This document shows positions 1 to 7,160 of a DNA stretch of 10,786 nucleotides, in pieces. The first letter of the stretch is position 1, and each line of letters opens with the position of its first letter. Origin of the DNA: Saprospiraceae bacterium (GTDB taxonomy: Bacteria > Bacteroidota > Bacteroidia > Chitinophagales > Saprospiraceae); NCBI GenBank assembly GCA_023300835.1, contig JALZVB010000110.1, forward strand, positions 1 through 10,786, read 5' to 3'. The position numbers were made by a program, and so were the translations under genes. The notes under the pieces were generated by a model. That model saw nothing but the letters and a program-made list of their open reading frames with translations. It was not told the DNA's origin and searched no databases.

Positions 1-893
1 TGTATCATATTTTTGCCTTTACGGTAAATTGTCTGACATGTATGGATCTAGGCGCATTAGCAGTACTTGTACTAAATCCTAAAGATCTCAAAACAGTTGT
101 AAAGGAATATCAGCGCTATGAAATCCACGGTATGACAGGTGTTAATACCTTGTTTATAGCACTACTTAATTTTCAGCCATTCAAGACGGCTAACTGGAAA
201 TCACTCAAGTTTGTATCCGCCGGTGGAACGGCCCTTCAGAAAGCCGTAGGCGCAGAATGGAAAGAACTCACAGGTTGTGATATATATGAAGGTTACGGAA
301 TGACTGAAGCCTCACCTGCAGTAGCTTTCAACCCATATGGAAAACCTAAACCAGGTACCGTAGGTATCCCGGTACCTTCTACAGATGTAAGAATTGTAAG
401 TGAATCAGGTGAAATCATGCCAATAGGTCAGCCTGGTGAAATCCAAGTCAAAGGCCCTCAAGTTATGAAAGGTTACTACAACCAACCAGAAGCAACAGCA
501 AGGACTATTGTAGACGGAGAATGGTTATGTACAGGAGATATAGGTCAATTTGATGACGAAGGTTATCTCAGTATCGTAGATCGTAAGAAAGATATGATTC
601 TTGTATCAGGATTCAATGTTTATCCTAACGAGATAGAAGATGTTCTGGCTATGCATCCTAAAATCCTAGAAGGCGCCGCTATAGGTATCGCCAGTGATAA
701 ATCTGGGGAATGTGTCAAGGTCTTTATTGTCAAAGGAGATAAATCTCTGACTAAAGATGAGGTTAAACAACATTGTAGAGAAAATCTAACTGGCTATAAA
801 GTTCCTAAAGAAATAGAGTTCAGAAAGGACCTACCTAAATCTAACGTGGGTAAAATTCTAAGAAGAGTTCTAAAAGATGAAGAGAAAAAGTAA
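1..893 (+). CDS. fadD: Long-chain acyl-CoA synthetase (FadD-type), 3' part only
   Basis: Activates long-chain fatty acids to acyl-CoA through an acyl-AMP intermediate, the entry step for beta-oxidation or lipid recycling; normally cytosolic or membrane-associated. The frame is open to the left edge (first full codon at 3), reading YHIFAFTVNCLTC before the ATG at 42, so that ATG is internal and roughly the first half, including the AMP-binding P-loop, lies outside the window. Numbered from the ATG at 42, I see GVNTLF (33-38), the ANL-superfamily GYGMTE motif (84-89), TGD (164-166), the hinge region DRKKDMILVSGFNVYP (180-195) and the C-terminal PKSNVGK with the adenylation lysine at 271. The hinge and tail match E. 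coli FadD as I remember it almost word for word. A terminator follows at once and no co-directional partner is close, so it looks monocistronic at its 3' end. Confidence in the family is high; exact chain-length preference is unknown. Confidence 0.93.
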   Translation, partial: YHIFAFTVNCLTCMDLGALAVLVLNPKDLKTVVKEYQRYEIHGMTGVNTLFIALLNFQPFKTANWKSLKFVSAGGTALQKAVGAEWKELTGCDIYEGYGMTEASPAVAFNPYGKPKPGTVGIPVPSTDVRIVSESGEIMPIGQPGEIQVKGPQVMKGYYNQPEATARTIVDGEWLCTGDIGQFDDEGYLSIVDRKKDMILVSGFNVYPNEIEDVLAMHPKILEGAAIGIASDKSGECVKVFIVKGDKSLTKDEVKQHCRENLTGYKVPKEIEFRKDLPKSNVGKILRRVLKDEEKK

Positions 894-908
894 CAGTAAA
901 TAATAAGT

Positions 909-925
909 GATGTCAAGGAGACATC
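909..925 (+). other. Short perfect hairpin after fadD
   Basis: GATGTC (909-914) pairs perfectly with GACATC (920-925) around the loop AAGGA, 16 bases past the fadD stop. It lacks a T-tract of its own and sits just before the main terminator. It may help RNA folding or protect the mRNA 3' end; the six-bp stem could also be chance. Confidence 0.35.
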
Positions 926-936
926 GATGGAATATG

Positions 937-973
937 AAACACGAGTTAGTCTCAATAGGCAGCTCGTGTTTTT
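937..973 (+). terminator. Rho-independent terminator of fadD
   Basis: AAACACGAG (937-945) is the exact reverse complement of CTCGTGTTT (963-971). The stem can continue inward with a G-U pair, a U-A pair and, past a one-base bulge, GTCT/AGGC closing on the loop CAAT. A T-rich run (969-973, then AGTTT) follows directly. It lies 44 bases after the fadD stop on the same strand, so it is the natural end of that transcript. Confidence 0.85.
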
Positions 974-990
974 AGTTTAAGTCTGCTATA

Positions 991-1044
991 AAGCACAGAC
1001 TTCATTATGGAATCAACCTAGACATGATAGGTGCTATGAATCCC
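991..1044 (+). pseudogene. Remnant of an M28 / glutaminyl cyclase-like gene
   Basis: Translated from 991, this 18-codon piece reads KHRLHYGINLDMIGAMNP. It aligns without gaps to residues 204-221 of the intact M28 protein encoded at 1434-2420 (13 of 18 identical by my count), covering the metal-site aspartate of the GINLDMIG motif. At DNA level 994-1033 matches 2046-2085 at 34 of 40 bases. From the HYG codons to the IGA/IGV junction (1003-1033) the four differences are all synonymous (AAC/AAT, CTA/TTG, GAC/GAT). In-frame stops lie at 973-975 upstream and 1078-1080 downstream, and I could not recognise the rest of the gene nearby. The best reading is a fragment of a decayed tandem paralogue; a small duplicated patch is the alternative. 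Confidence 0.62.
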
Positions 1045-1148
1045 GCCCATCAGGAACTACTTCTCCATAGGTTGAGATGAGCCATTTAGAAGTTGTAAAT
1101 GCGGAATATAATGCTGACTTAGACTGGAATTGAGAGTTAGTTAACTTG

Positions 1149-1165
1149 CTAGCTATCATAGCTAG
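1149..1165. repeat. 17-base near-palindrome
   Basis: CTAGCTAT (1149-1156) and ATAGCTAG (1158-1165) are perfect inverted repeats around a single central C. The symmetry suits a dimeric DNA-binding protein more than an RNA hairpin, since the loop would be one base. It is about 95 bases before the candidate promoter at 1260. No known operator was recognised. Confidence 0.35.
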
Positions 1166-1259
1166 TTGTATTTAGGGTTGCCACCAGACTTGAAATAACA
1201 ATACCAGTTGTTATAAAAATGTCGTTGTAAATCAGTGGTTTAGAATTGTGATTCAAATA

Positions 1260-1287
1260 TTGTAGACCAGACGGTACGGTAGATTTG
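1260..1287 (+). promoter_or_regulatory. Candidate Bacteroidota sigma-A type promoter for the M28 gene
   Basis: TTG (1260-1262), a 17-base spacer, then TAGATTTG (1280-1287), which fits the TAnnTTTG -7 consensus exactly and the TTG -33 element at an accepted spacing. It would start transcription near 1294, giving a leader of about 140 bases before the ATG at 1434. The call rests on consensus match alone. Confidence 0.4.
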
Positions 1288-1433
1288 CCAAAAAGTGTTT
1301 AAAATGAAACTGATACCACCTTTACCCCATCAAACCAATTTAGACTAAGATTATATTGCTGTTAATTATCTATTAGTTAGCGCTTTAAACCATAGACTAT
1401 ATTAGTTTTATAGCAAGTCAAATCTTTTTTAAA

Positions 1434-2420
1434 ATGCGCTTATCATATATACTCTCTCTTTTTCTAATAGTAATATTGTTCTCTTGTACGAATGTCCCTA
1501 AGAAAACAGCAGCGCCAGTTCTAGAAAAGAAACCTACAGCCAAGATTCCCGTATTCAATCAAGATTCTGCTTATGCTTTTATAGAGAAGCAATTGAGTTT
1601 TGGTACAAGAGTACCCGGAAGTGATGGACATAAAGCTTGTAAGGAATGGATGGTCAATAAATTTAAGTCATACGATGGAGATGTCATTGAGCAAGGCTTT
1701 ACAGCAAAAATCTATACAGGAGAAAGTCTGGAATCTACCAATATCATAGCCCAGTTTAACCCAGATCATAAGGATAGAATAATCTTATCAGCACATTGGG
1801 ATTCAAGATTTGTAGCAGAGCAAGATAAAGACGATAACCTAAAAGACAAACCTATTCCTGGCGCTGACGATGGAGCCAGTGGCACAGCCGTCTTAATAGA
1901 AATAGCGAGACAGATACAGTCTAACCCCATAGATTATGGTATTGACATCATCTTATGGGATGCCGAAGATCAAGGCACAAACACATCTCAGGAGAGTTGG
2001 TGTATAGGATCCCAGTACTGGTCAAGAAACAAGCATGTTAAAAAATACAGACCTCATTATGGAATCAATTTGGATATGATAGGTGTCAAAGATCCAAGGT
2101 TTAGCAAAGATGCCGTTTCTATGGAACATGCAGGACAAGTTATGGATAAGGTCTGGAAGCTAGCCCAGAAAATGGGATACGCTAAAATGTTTGTTGATGA
2201 AGAAACGCCAGGATTAGTTGATGATCATCTCTTTGTCAATACTTTAGCAGGGGTTCCTATGATAGATATTATTAATCGGCCTCATAATTCTAAGACAGGG
2301 TTCATGCATGCGTGGCATACACATGATGATGATATTTCTATAATTGATAAGCGATCACTCAGAGTAGTAGGGCAGGTTGTTACGGCGGTTATTTATAAGG
2401 AGTCGGATGGGAGTATATAA
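1434..2420 (+). CDS. M28-family zinc lipoprotein, glutaminyl cyclase-like
   Basis: Probable envelope glutaminyl-peptide cyclotransferase, which closes N-terminal Gln into pyroglutamate; a plain M28 aminopeptidase is the alternative. Residues 1-18 form a lipoprotein signal (hydrophobic run, then L-F-S-C, lipidated Cys18). The M28 fold spans about 42-325. Visible metal-site and catalytic positions are H121/D123 (AHWDSR), D145/D146 (PGADDGASG), E178 (DAEDQG), D214 (NLDMIG) and H295 (AWHTHDDD). The DDH at 263-265 and the Trp just before H295 match positions around Asp305 and Trp329 of human glutaminyl cyclase; human His319 aligns with D278. This is the pattern of the Bacteroidota type II cyclases such as that of Porphyromonas gingivalis. 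The ATG at 1434 is chosen because it gives the lipoprotein signal directly; no Shine-Dalgarno is seen. It follows a decayed paralogue and converges on the subtilase gene. The family is secure; cyclase over peptidase is about 75% in my view. Confidence 0.85.
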   Translation: MRLSYILSLFLIVILFSCTNVPKKTAAPVLEKKPTAKIPVFNQDSAYAFIEKQLSFGTRVPGSDGHKACKEWMVNKFKSYDGDVIEQGFTAKIYTGESLESTNIIAQFNPDHKDRIILSAHWDSRFVAEQDKDDNLKDKPIPGADDGASGTAVLIEIARQIQSNPIDYGIDIILWDAEDQGTNTSQESWCIGSQYWSRNKHVKKYRPHYGINLDMIGVKDPRFSKDAVSMEHAGQVMDKVWKLAQKMGYAKMFVDEETPGLVDDHLFVNTLAGVPMIDIINRPHNSKTGFMHAWHTHDDDISIIDKRSLRVVGQVVTAVIYKESDGSI

Positions 2421-2540
2421 ATTACAATAGTCTTTCAACCCAGAAATATTCTTCTCGACCAACTATTAACTTTCGATTTGAATAGCAGAAATGGGATTAT
2501 TCAAAAATTTATTTGCTACTATATAGGTAAAAAATACCGT

Positions 2541-2592
2541 TTGTGTCAAGTAAAAGCGGACCTTACGATTTATCCATTTTTACTTGACACAA
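2541..2592. repeat. 52-base inverted repeat between convergent genes
   Basis: TTGTGTCAAGTAAAA (2541-2555) and TTTTACTTGACACAA (2578-2592) are perfect 15-base inverted repeats around a 22-base interior, within which GGA (2558-2560) pairs with TCC (2573-2575) next to one mismatch and one wobble. It sits between the 3' ends of the M28 gene and the subtilase gene. On the minus strand a run of six T follows nine bases later (2529-2534 as A on plus), so it could terminate the subtilase transcript; on the plus strand no T-tract follows. The arm continues into AAAAGCGGACC, similar to motifs near ends of some IS21-family elements, so a collapsed insertion element is another reading. Confidence 0.7.
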
Positions 2593-2610
2593 TGTTCAGT
2601 AATTATAACC

Positions 2611-5600
2611 TTACTCCACCACCATCAGCTTCTTCACATATATCCCGTTTGTAGTGACTAGTCTAACAAGATATACCCCAGAAACGATCTTACGTTTATC
2701 AATATTGAAGCTCGATGTTTCTCCATTTACATCATAAGTATGGACTAAGTTGCCGTTGATATCTAGCAGCTCCATATGTACAGAAGTCTTATTAACTGTA
2801 GCACCTAATTGTAGTGTAAAAATGCCTTGAGTAGGGTTAGGATAGACCGTAAATCCGTAATCAGCATTTAAGTCTTCTACAGCGGTGTCTAATACATCAA
2901 CTTGACCTGATGAATTGACCAGGCCGCATAATCCAGTGACCACAATACTTACATCATAGACGCCTTCAGTTGCATAAGTATGCTGAGGGTTAGCATTAGT
3001 TGAAGTGTTTCCATCACCGAAATCCCATAGGTAAGTCAAGGCATTGGAATAGTTAGATGTAAACTGAACCAATTTATTTCCTATACTTTCAGACTGCCAT
3101 GATCCACGGGGGGCTTTAATGATATCTATATTTTTTGTAAGTGTATCACTTCCCGCAGGATTAGAGACAATCAGCGTTATCGTTTGTTCACTAGCGAATA
3201 GATATGATACATCTAGTGGTCCTGAGTTGTTATAAGCCGCAGGAGAAACTAATGTTCCTAATGACCATTCATAAGTAAGCAGTTCTCCAGTAGAAAATTC
3301 ATTTATAAATACTTCATCTTGAGGACAGGCTGTCGAGTCTACACTGAAGTTAGCTTCTGGCGCACTGATTTCCAGTCCTTCAATATTTATATTGTCAATG
3401 TATAGGTTGTGACCACCGTCATTTATTCCATTGAATTTAATAAGTATTTTATCAAGTCCCTTGTATGGCGTTAGGTCTATAGATTGCTTGCTCCACTGTT
3501 TGCTCTCATCTGGTAATGTAAAGCTTCCGAAACTACTACTAAGATCAATGCCAACTTTGTTATAAAGCGTATCTGTAAATGTACTCCCACAATCTGTAGA
3601 AATAGTAACCATCAATCTGTCTTCATCGACAAGATTATAGTTGTAAGCCATATCCCAAGACATAACAATTGAGGTTTCGTTGATATTTGTTAGATCTAAG
3701 GGAGTTAGATAGAGTCCATCTTCTGCCCTTCTGCTACCCATATTCTGAAATGGGATAACTAACATCCTACCTTCTCTTCCGTTACGCTGTATGGCCGTGA
3801 TATTAGTCCATGTCAATTCGTCTTCTGTTTCTATACGCCAGAAAGTAGGTACGTCATCTGAGAGGTTAGAAAAACTTTCACTCATTGGTAACGTCACGCC
3901 ATTTCCCGTATACAAGGTAGATAGTGACATGAGCTCGTTGTCGTTTACATTTCTTTCACCAGTTGTTTCTACCCAAGTACGTATTGAGATAATTCCATTT
4001 TGATCAGAAGTAATCAGTTCATCTAGAATTAGGCTAGTAATGCTATCTGGTTCTATAGTCTGGTTGATCTGCTGTGTAAACGGTGGCGCATCATTGATAG
4101 AAACATTTATTATGAGACTATCTATGTTCTCGAGTCCATTGTTTTTTACGGTAACTATGATTTGATCATTGAGGTCTTGGCAGAGGATGAGATTTTCAAA
4201 ATCTGGCGCTTCTATCTGGCTGAGTTGAATGTCAATATTCTCTTTGCAATTAACGAGTCCTTCTCCTGTTGTACCTTTGGCAATAGAACGTTGACTTGTC
4301 GTACCATTATCGAAAATAGCCGTTACCGCAAACCATTGCTCCTCAAATGGATTTTCTATAGCGACAGAGGCGTTATTTACAAATACAGTATCGATAATCT
4401 CCATATAGTTGTCGCCTAGTTGATGTACTTCGTAGCTGGCTACATTATCAAGTGCATCCCAACTTAATTGAACACCATCAAAACAAACTGTTCTTATCTG
4501 ATCAAGTGAAGGGACAGGGCTGATTGTAAAAGCCTCACCTGTGTAATCTACACCAGAGCGGCTTACCCTTATCTGAGCTTTATCAGTTGTTTCATTTCTA
4601 AAGGTATGTCTGTAGTATGTTCTATTAGCATTGACAGTAGTGAGTTCTTCCCATGTTACGCCATCAGTAGTAAGAGAAACGGTAAAAGGTTCTCCATTAG
4701 GAATGGCATCCCAGTTAATAATCTGAGATTCTAAGCCTCTTAATTTTTCTCCTCCTGATGGGAAAATCGGTGTAACATCCTTTGTTCTGTAATCAACAAC
4801 TACATAATATTCGGCAGTCCCAAAAGGGATAACAGCTCCAGAAACATTGAGTATGTATTCGCCAGGAATAGGATTGCTGACGTGCATCTGTTCCATGTTA
4901 TTGAGATTATCTATACCTTTTTCAGCTGGAAGGCTGAGCACTGCTGGTTCAGGAAATGGATTGAGTATCCATGGGCTTGTAAAGTCTCCGTCAGGACCTT
5001 CTAGGAAAGAGTTAATATCATTTATTAAGGCCTTCCCCGTATTGACTGATGCTGGTGCATCAGCCCAATAAACCATAACTTTTACTTCTGCGACATTATC
5101 AGGGACGGAGATCGTATGTTGCATGTTTTCTGACCCAGACAGACTGTATTTATTGTGCTGTCTATTTTCTATACATATAGCGGCTTGTAGCGCATTGGCA
5201 CTTCCCCAGCCGTAGATAAAGTCGGGACCTGTATTACCTAGGTCATTAGCTGTGTTGAGTAAGATCGCTTTTATAAGTGCACCATCTGCAGTCATTCCAC
5301 TATTGTGAATTCTATGTGCTTGGTGTAACATGGCAGCTACGCCTGCTATTCCTGGTGCCGCTGCAGAAGTTCCTCCAAAAGGGGAGTATCTATTATTAGG
5401 ATCTGTAGAAATCTGATCAACGCCATTAGAAGAAAGGTCCGGCTTTATTCTTCCATCAAATGCTGGGCCACGACTACTAGAACCTTCTATGATACCCGTA
5501 TTAGATGTATTAGCAGTAGCTATAACGTTCTTGCCTTGTTTATGACCACCTGTTATATTTCCCCATTGGGTTCCTGCCCCATAATCACATGCCAAGCCAT

Positions 5601-6678
5601 TACTGTTTCCAGCGGAGAATACATGCAGTAATGTTTTATTTTCATAGCATTGTTCATCTACAACTCTTGTATTTGTAGTATATCCAGCATTACAACCGTC
5701 ACTATAAGAAGAATTGGTAACCAGTACACCTTCTTGTAAGTGTAAGTCTAAGGTATTGTCCATAAACCCAGCACTATAATCAATAACGTGTAAGGTTGCA
5801 CCGGCAGCCATTCCGCGCTGTCTAGGATCTGCATTACCTGCGCCACACATTATGCCTGATACACCGTCGCCATGAGAACCTCTTGATCGACCTACCGTTT
5901 CTTGATTGATACGTCCTTGGAAATCTATGTGAGGACCTACTTCTCCATCATCTCTACATAAGACGCCTACACCTTCTCCGTTGTAGTTTCTACCACCAGG
6001 CAGCTGCGTATCTATCATATTAGTCCTCAAGAGTGATCTTCCTGGCGTATCATCAGGCGTAGAGGGTGGGCTGCACAACTCCATATATCTGACATAAGGA
6101 AGTTGGCTGTATTCTAATATTCTGTCTTGATCTATTATGGCGGAGAGGAAATTGTTTTCTCCTTTGTTATGTGCAATGATCTCGATACCGTCCAGTTTGC
6201 AGAAATTGATAACGTCTTCATAGTTAAGGAAATCAGGATACATCAACGTGATTTCTATTTTTCCTGGTCCTCTCTGGGCCCAATGCGGATAAGTATCCGC
6301 AAGGAGGTCTTCACTTAGCGTAAAGTCTCTAGATAGTGCAGATATGTGTCTGAGTGGGTGGTTTCTCAGTTTGATAGGATCATAAGAAACTGGAAATGAG
6401 GCGATGTATGCCTTGTTAGGCAAATATTCATGCAACTCAATACCGTCCTTTTTTAATGCTGCAAGCGCCGTAAGGTTAGGAATTTCTTCAAACTGAATAA
6501 GTCTTAAATATCTGCCAGCAATGGCATCATTTCTAGTTACTACAGCCTCGCCTATGTATGTTTCTATGTTGGGCTTAGGTTCATATGTTTTATGTGACAA
6601 CAATATTTCATTGCTGAGTTGCGCATAGGTCGTGCTTAAGAAAAGTAATAGAAAGGCTGAGGTAATTAACTTAGACAT
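2611..6678 (-). CDS. Multidomain subtilisin-family (S8) protease with T9SS sorting domain
   Basis: Secreted serine protease, exported by Sec and then the type IX system, probably surface-anchored or released. Residues 1-19 are a signal peptide (cut predicted in TYA/QLSNE). A pro-region follows to about 225. The S8 domain covers about 230-500: Asp243 in RDDG, His269 in SHGDG, oxyanion Asn358 in SAGN and Ser438 in GGTSAAAP. Next comes a beta-sandwich typical of KP-43-like subtilases (about 512-632), an Ig-like segment (about 635-720), an FN3-like segment (about 724-805), a CARDB-like segment (about 812-920), a jelly-roll or cleaved-adhesin-like domain (about 930-1105), a degenerate PKD (about 1107-1186), a clear PKD with WDFGDG (about 1190-1265) and a T9SS type-A tail (about 1275-1355, starting near VYPNPTQG). 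The second His of the usual HGTH motif is missing. Domain borders after 632 are read by eye. Substrate is unknown. Confidence 0.92.
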   Translation of the reverse strand: MSKLITSAFLLLFLSTTYAQLSNEILLSHKTYEPKPNIETYIGEAVVTRNDAIAGRYLRLIQFEEIPNLTALAALKKDGIELHEYLPNKAYIASFPVSYDPIKLRNHPLRHISALSRDFTLSEDLLADTYPHWAQRGPGKIEITLMYPDFLNYEDVINFCKLDGIEIIAHNKGENNFLSAIIDQDRILEYSQLPYVRYMELCSPPSTPDDTPGRSLLRTNMIDTQLPGGRNYNGEGVGVLCRDDGEVGPHIDFQGRINQETVGRSRGSHGDGVSGIMCGAGNADPRQRGMAAGATLHVIDYSAGFMDNTLDLHLQEGVLVTNSSYSDGCNAGYTTNTRVVDEQCYENKTLLHVFSAGNSNGLACDYGAGTQWGNITGGHKQGKNVIATANTSNTGIIEGSSSRGPAFDGRIKPDLSSNGVDQISTDPNNRYSPFGGTSAAAPGIAGVAAMLHQAHRIHNSGMTADGALIKAILLNTANDLGNTGPDFIYGWGSANALQAAICIENRQHNKYSLSGSENMQHTISVPDNVAEVKVMVYWADAPASVNTGKALINDINSFLEGPDGDFTSPWILNPFPEPAVLSLPAEKGIDNLNNMEQMHVSNPIPGEYILNVSGAVIPFGTAEYYVVVDYRTKDVTPIFPSGGEKLRGLESQIINWDAIPNGEPFTVSLTTDGVTWEELTTVNANRTYYRHTFRNETTDKAQIRVSRSGVDYTGEAFTISPVPSLDQIRTVCFDGVQLSWDALDNVASYEVHQLGDNYMEIIDTVFVNNASVAIENPFEEQWFAVTAIFDNGTTSQRSIAKGTTGEGLVNCKENIDIQLSQIEAPDFENLILCQDLNDQIIVTVKNNGLENIDSLIINVSINDAPPFTQQINQTIEPDSITSLILDELITSDQNGIISIRTWVETTGERNVNDNELMSLSTLYTGNGVTLPMSESFSNLSDDVPTFWRIETEDELTWTNITAIQRNGREGRMLVIPFQNMGSRRAEDGLYLTPLDLTNINETSIVMSWDMAYNYNLVDEDRLMVTISTDCGSTFTDTLYNKVGIDLSSSFGSFTLPDESKQWSKQSIDLTPYKGLDKILIKFNGINDGGHNLYIDNINIEGLEISAPEANFSVDSTACPQDEVFINEFSTGELLTYEWSLGTLVSPAAYNNSGPLDVSYLFASEQTITLIVSNPAGSDTLTKNIDIIKAPRGSWQSESIGNKLVQFTSNYSNALTYLWDFGDGNTSTNANPQHTYATEGVYDVSIVVTGLCGLVNSSGQVDVLDTAVEDLNADYGFTVYPNPTQGIFTLQLGATVNKTSVHMELLDINGNLVHTYDVNGETSSFNIDKRKIVSGVYLVRLVTTNGIYVKKLMVVE

Positions 6679-6914
6679 ATCGATTTCAGTTTAGTTTGAG
6701 TTATAACATTTAAGTTTAGAAGATGAATTAGTTTAGTTTTTTGTCAAGACCATTTAAACACAGGCCATAACCATTGCATATGAGCCATGTTTTCAATACA
6801 GAGGTAGACTAATTCAACATAAGTGGTGTTTTAAAGCTCGTATGATATTAATACTACAAAATAGAAAAAAACGCAGTATGATAAGTCTGTTAAAAGTAAA
6901 TAAAGGAGCTTGAG

Positions 6915-6977
6915 ATGGATATTAGTTTAATTTATCGCATAATGTTAGTGGCGACGACCATTTGGTGGGTTCGGTAG
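6915..6977 (+). CDS. Possible 20-residue hydrophobic peptide
   Basis: ATG at 6915 is preceded by AAAGGAG (6902-6908) with a six-base spacer, a strong Shine-Dalgarno in a genome whose other starts lack one. It encodes MDISLIYRIMLVATTIWWVR, which has a hydrophobic middle, and stops at TAG (6975-6977). No known family is recognised. It overlaps the 6945-7010 block, whose other frames also look protein-like, so it may be chance or part of a repeated element. No promoter was found directly upstream. Confidence 0.2.
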   Translation: MDISLIYRIMLVATTIWWVR

Positions 6978-6983
6978 GCCATA

Positions 6984-7004
6984 TTTGGAACCTACATTTC
7001 CAAA
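6984..7004. repeat. Perfect 7-bp hairpin in the gap before rho
   Basis: TTTGGAA (6984-6990) pairs with TTCCAAA (6998-7004) around loop CCTACAT. The loop CCTAC can instead pair with GTAGG at 6974-6978, so two exclusive folds are possible. It lies upstream of the candidate rho -7 element, so it would not be in the rho mRNA if that promoter is right. Confidence 0.35.
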
Positions 7005-7043
7005 GAAAATATCAACTGTGTAACATCTTTGAAATATTAAATA

Positions 7044-7051
7044 TATATTTG
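7044..7051 (+). promoter_or_regulatory. Candidate -7 element of the rho promoter
   Basis: TATATTTG matches the Bacteroidota TAnnTTTG consensus exactly and faces rho, 109 bases before its ATG. The only nearby TTTG (7028-7031) is 12 bases upstream, too close for a standard -33 element, so the promoter is incomplete by consensus. Confidence 0.35.
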
Positions 7052-7160
7052 CGACCTAATAACCACTTATCGTGAAGTTTACATATCACGATCTTCACAA
7101 ATTCCCTCTTATTTATAATTTTTACTCTAACACAGATTCAGAGAAACAAACATTTCCATA

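Larger units (their letters stand above)
894..1433. other. 540-base intergenic gap with gene remnant and regulatory sites
   Basis: No intact gene was found in this stretch. It begins with the fadD terminator, then carries a remnant of an M28 / glutaminyl cyclase-like gene (991-1044), a 17-base near-palindrome (1149-1165) and a candidate Bacteroidota-type promoter (1260-1287) facing the M28 gene. Stops occur often in all plus frames between 1045 and 1433. The length and the remnant suggest a place where a duplicated gene has decayed. Confidence 0.6.
6679..7160. other. 482-base divergent intergenic gap upstream of rho
   Basis: Separates the divergent protease and rho genes. 6679-6900 is AT-rich and shows no recognised gene or consensus promoter. 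6903-6977 holds a possible tiny ORF with a Shine-Dalgarno. 6945-7010 is a GC-richer block with hairpins and protein-like open frames. 7044-7051 is a candidate -7 element and 7091-7134 is a G-free leader stretch before rho. Confidence 0.6.

Noticed and set aside
927..980. 17-codon ORF with AAGGAG six bases before its ATG, downstream of fadD
   Set aside because: It lies entirely over the fadD terminator stem and T-tract, so its good-looking Shine-Dalgarno is best explained as part of the preceding hairpin.
3791..6318. Plus-strand open frames of 63 to 85 codons within the protease gene
   Set aside because: They lie antisense to a well-supported long gene, with no recognisable motif or start signal.
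6742..6747. TTGACA on the minus strand upstream of the protease as a -35 box
   Set aside because: Bacteroidota promoters do not use this element, and no TAnnTTTG sits at a suitable distance.
6945..7055. Minus-strand open frame of 36 codons ending in VGSKYGLPNPPNGRRH as a real gene
   Set aside because: No ATG, GTG or TTG start within the frame and a stop immediately before it; kept only as an unexplained block.
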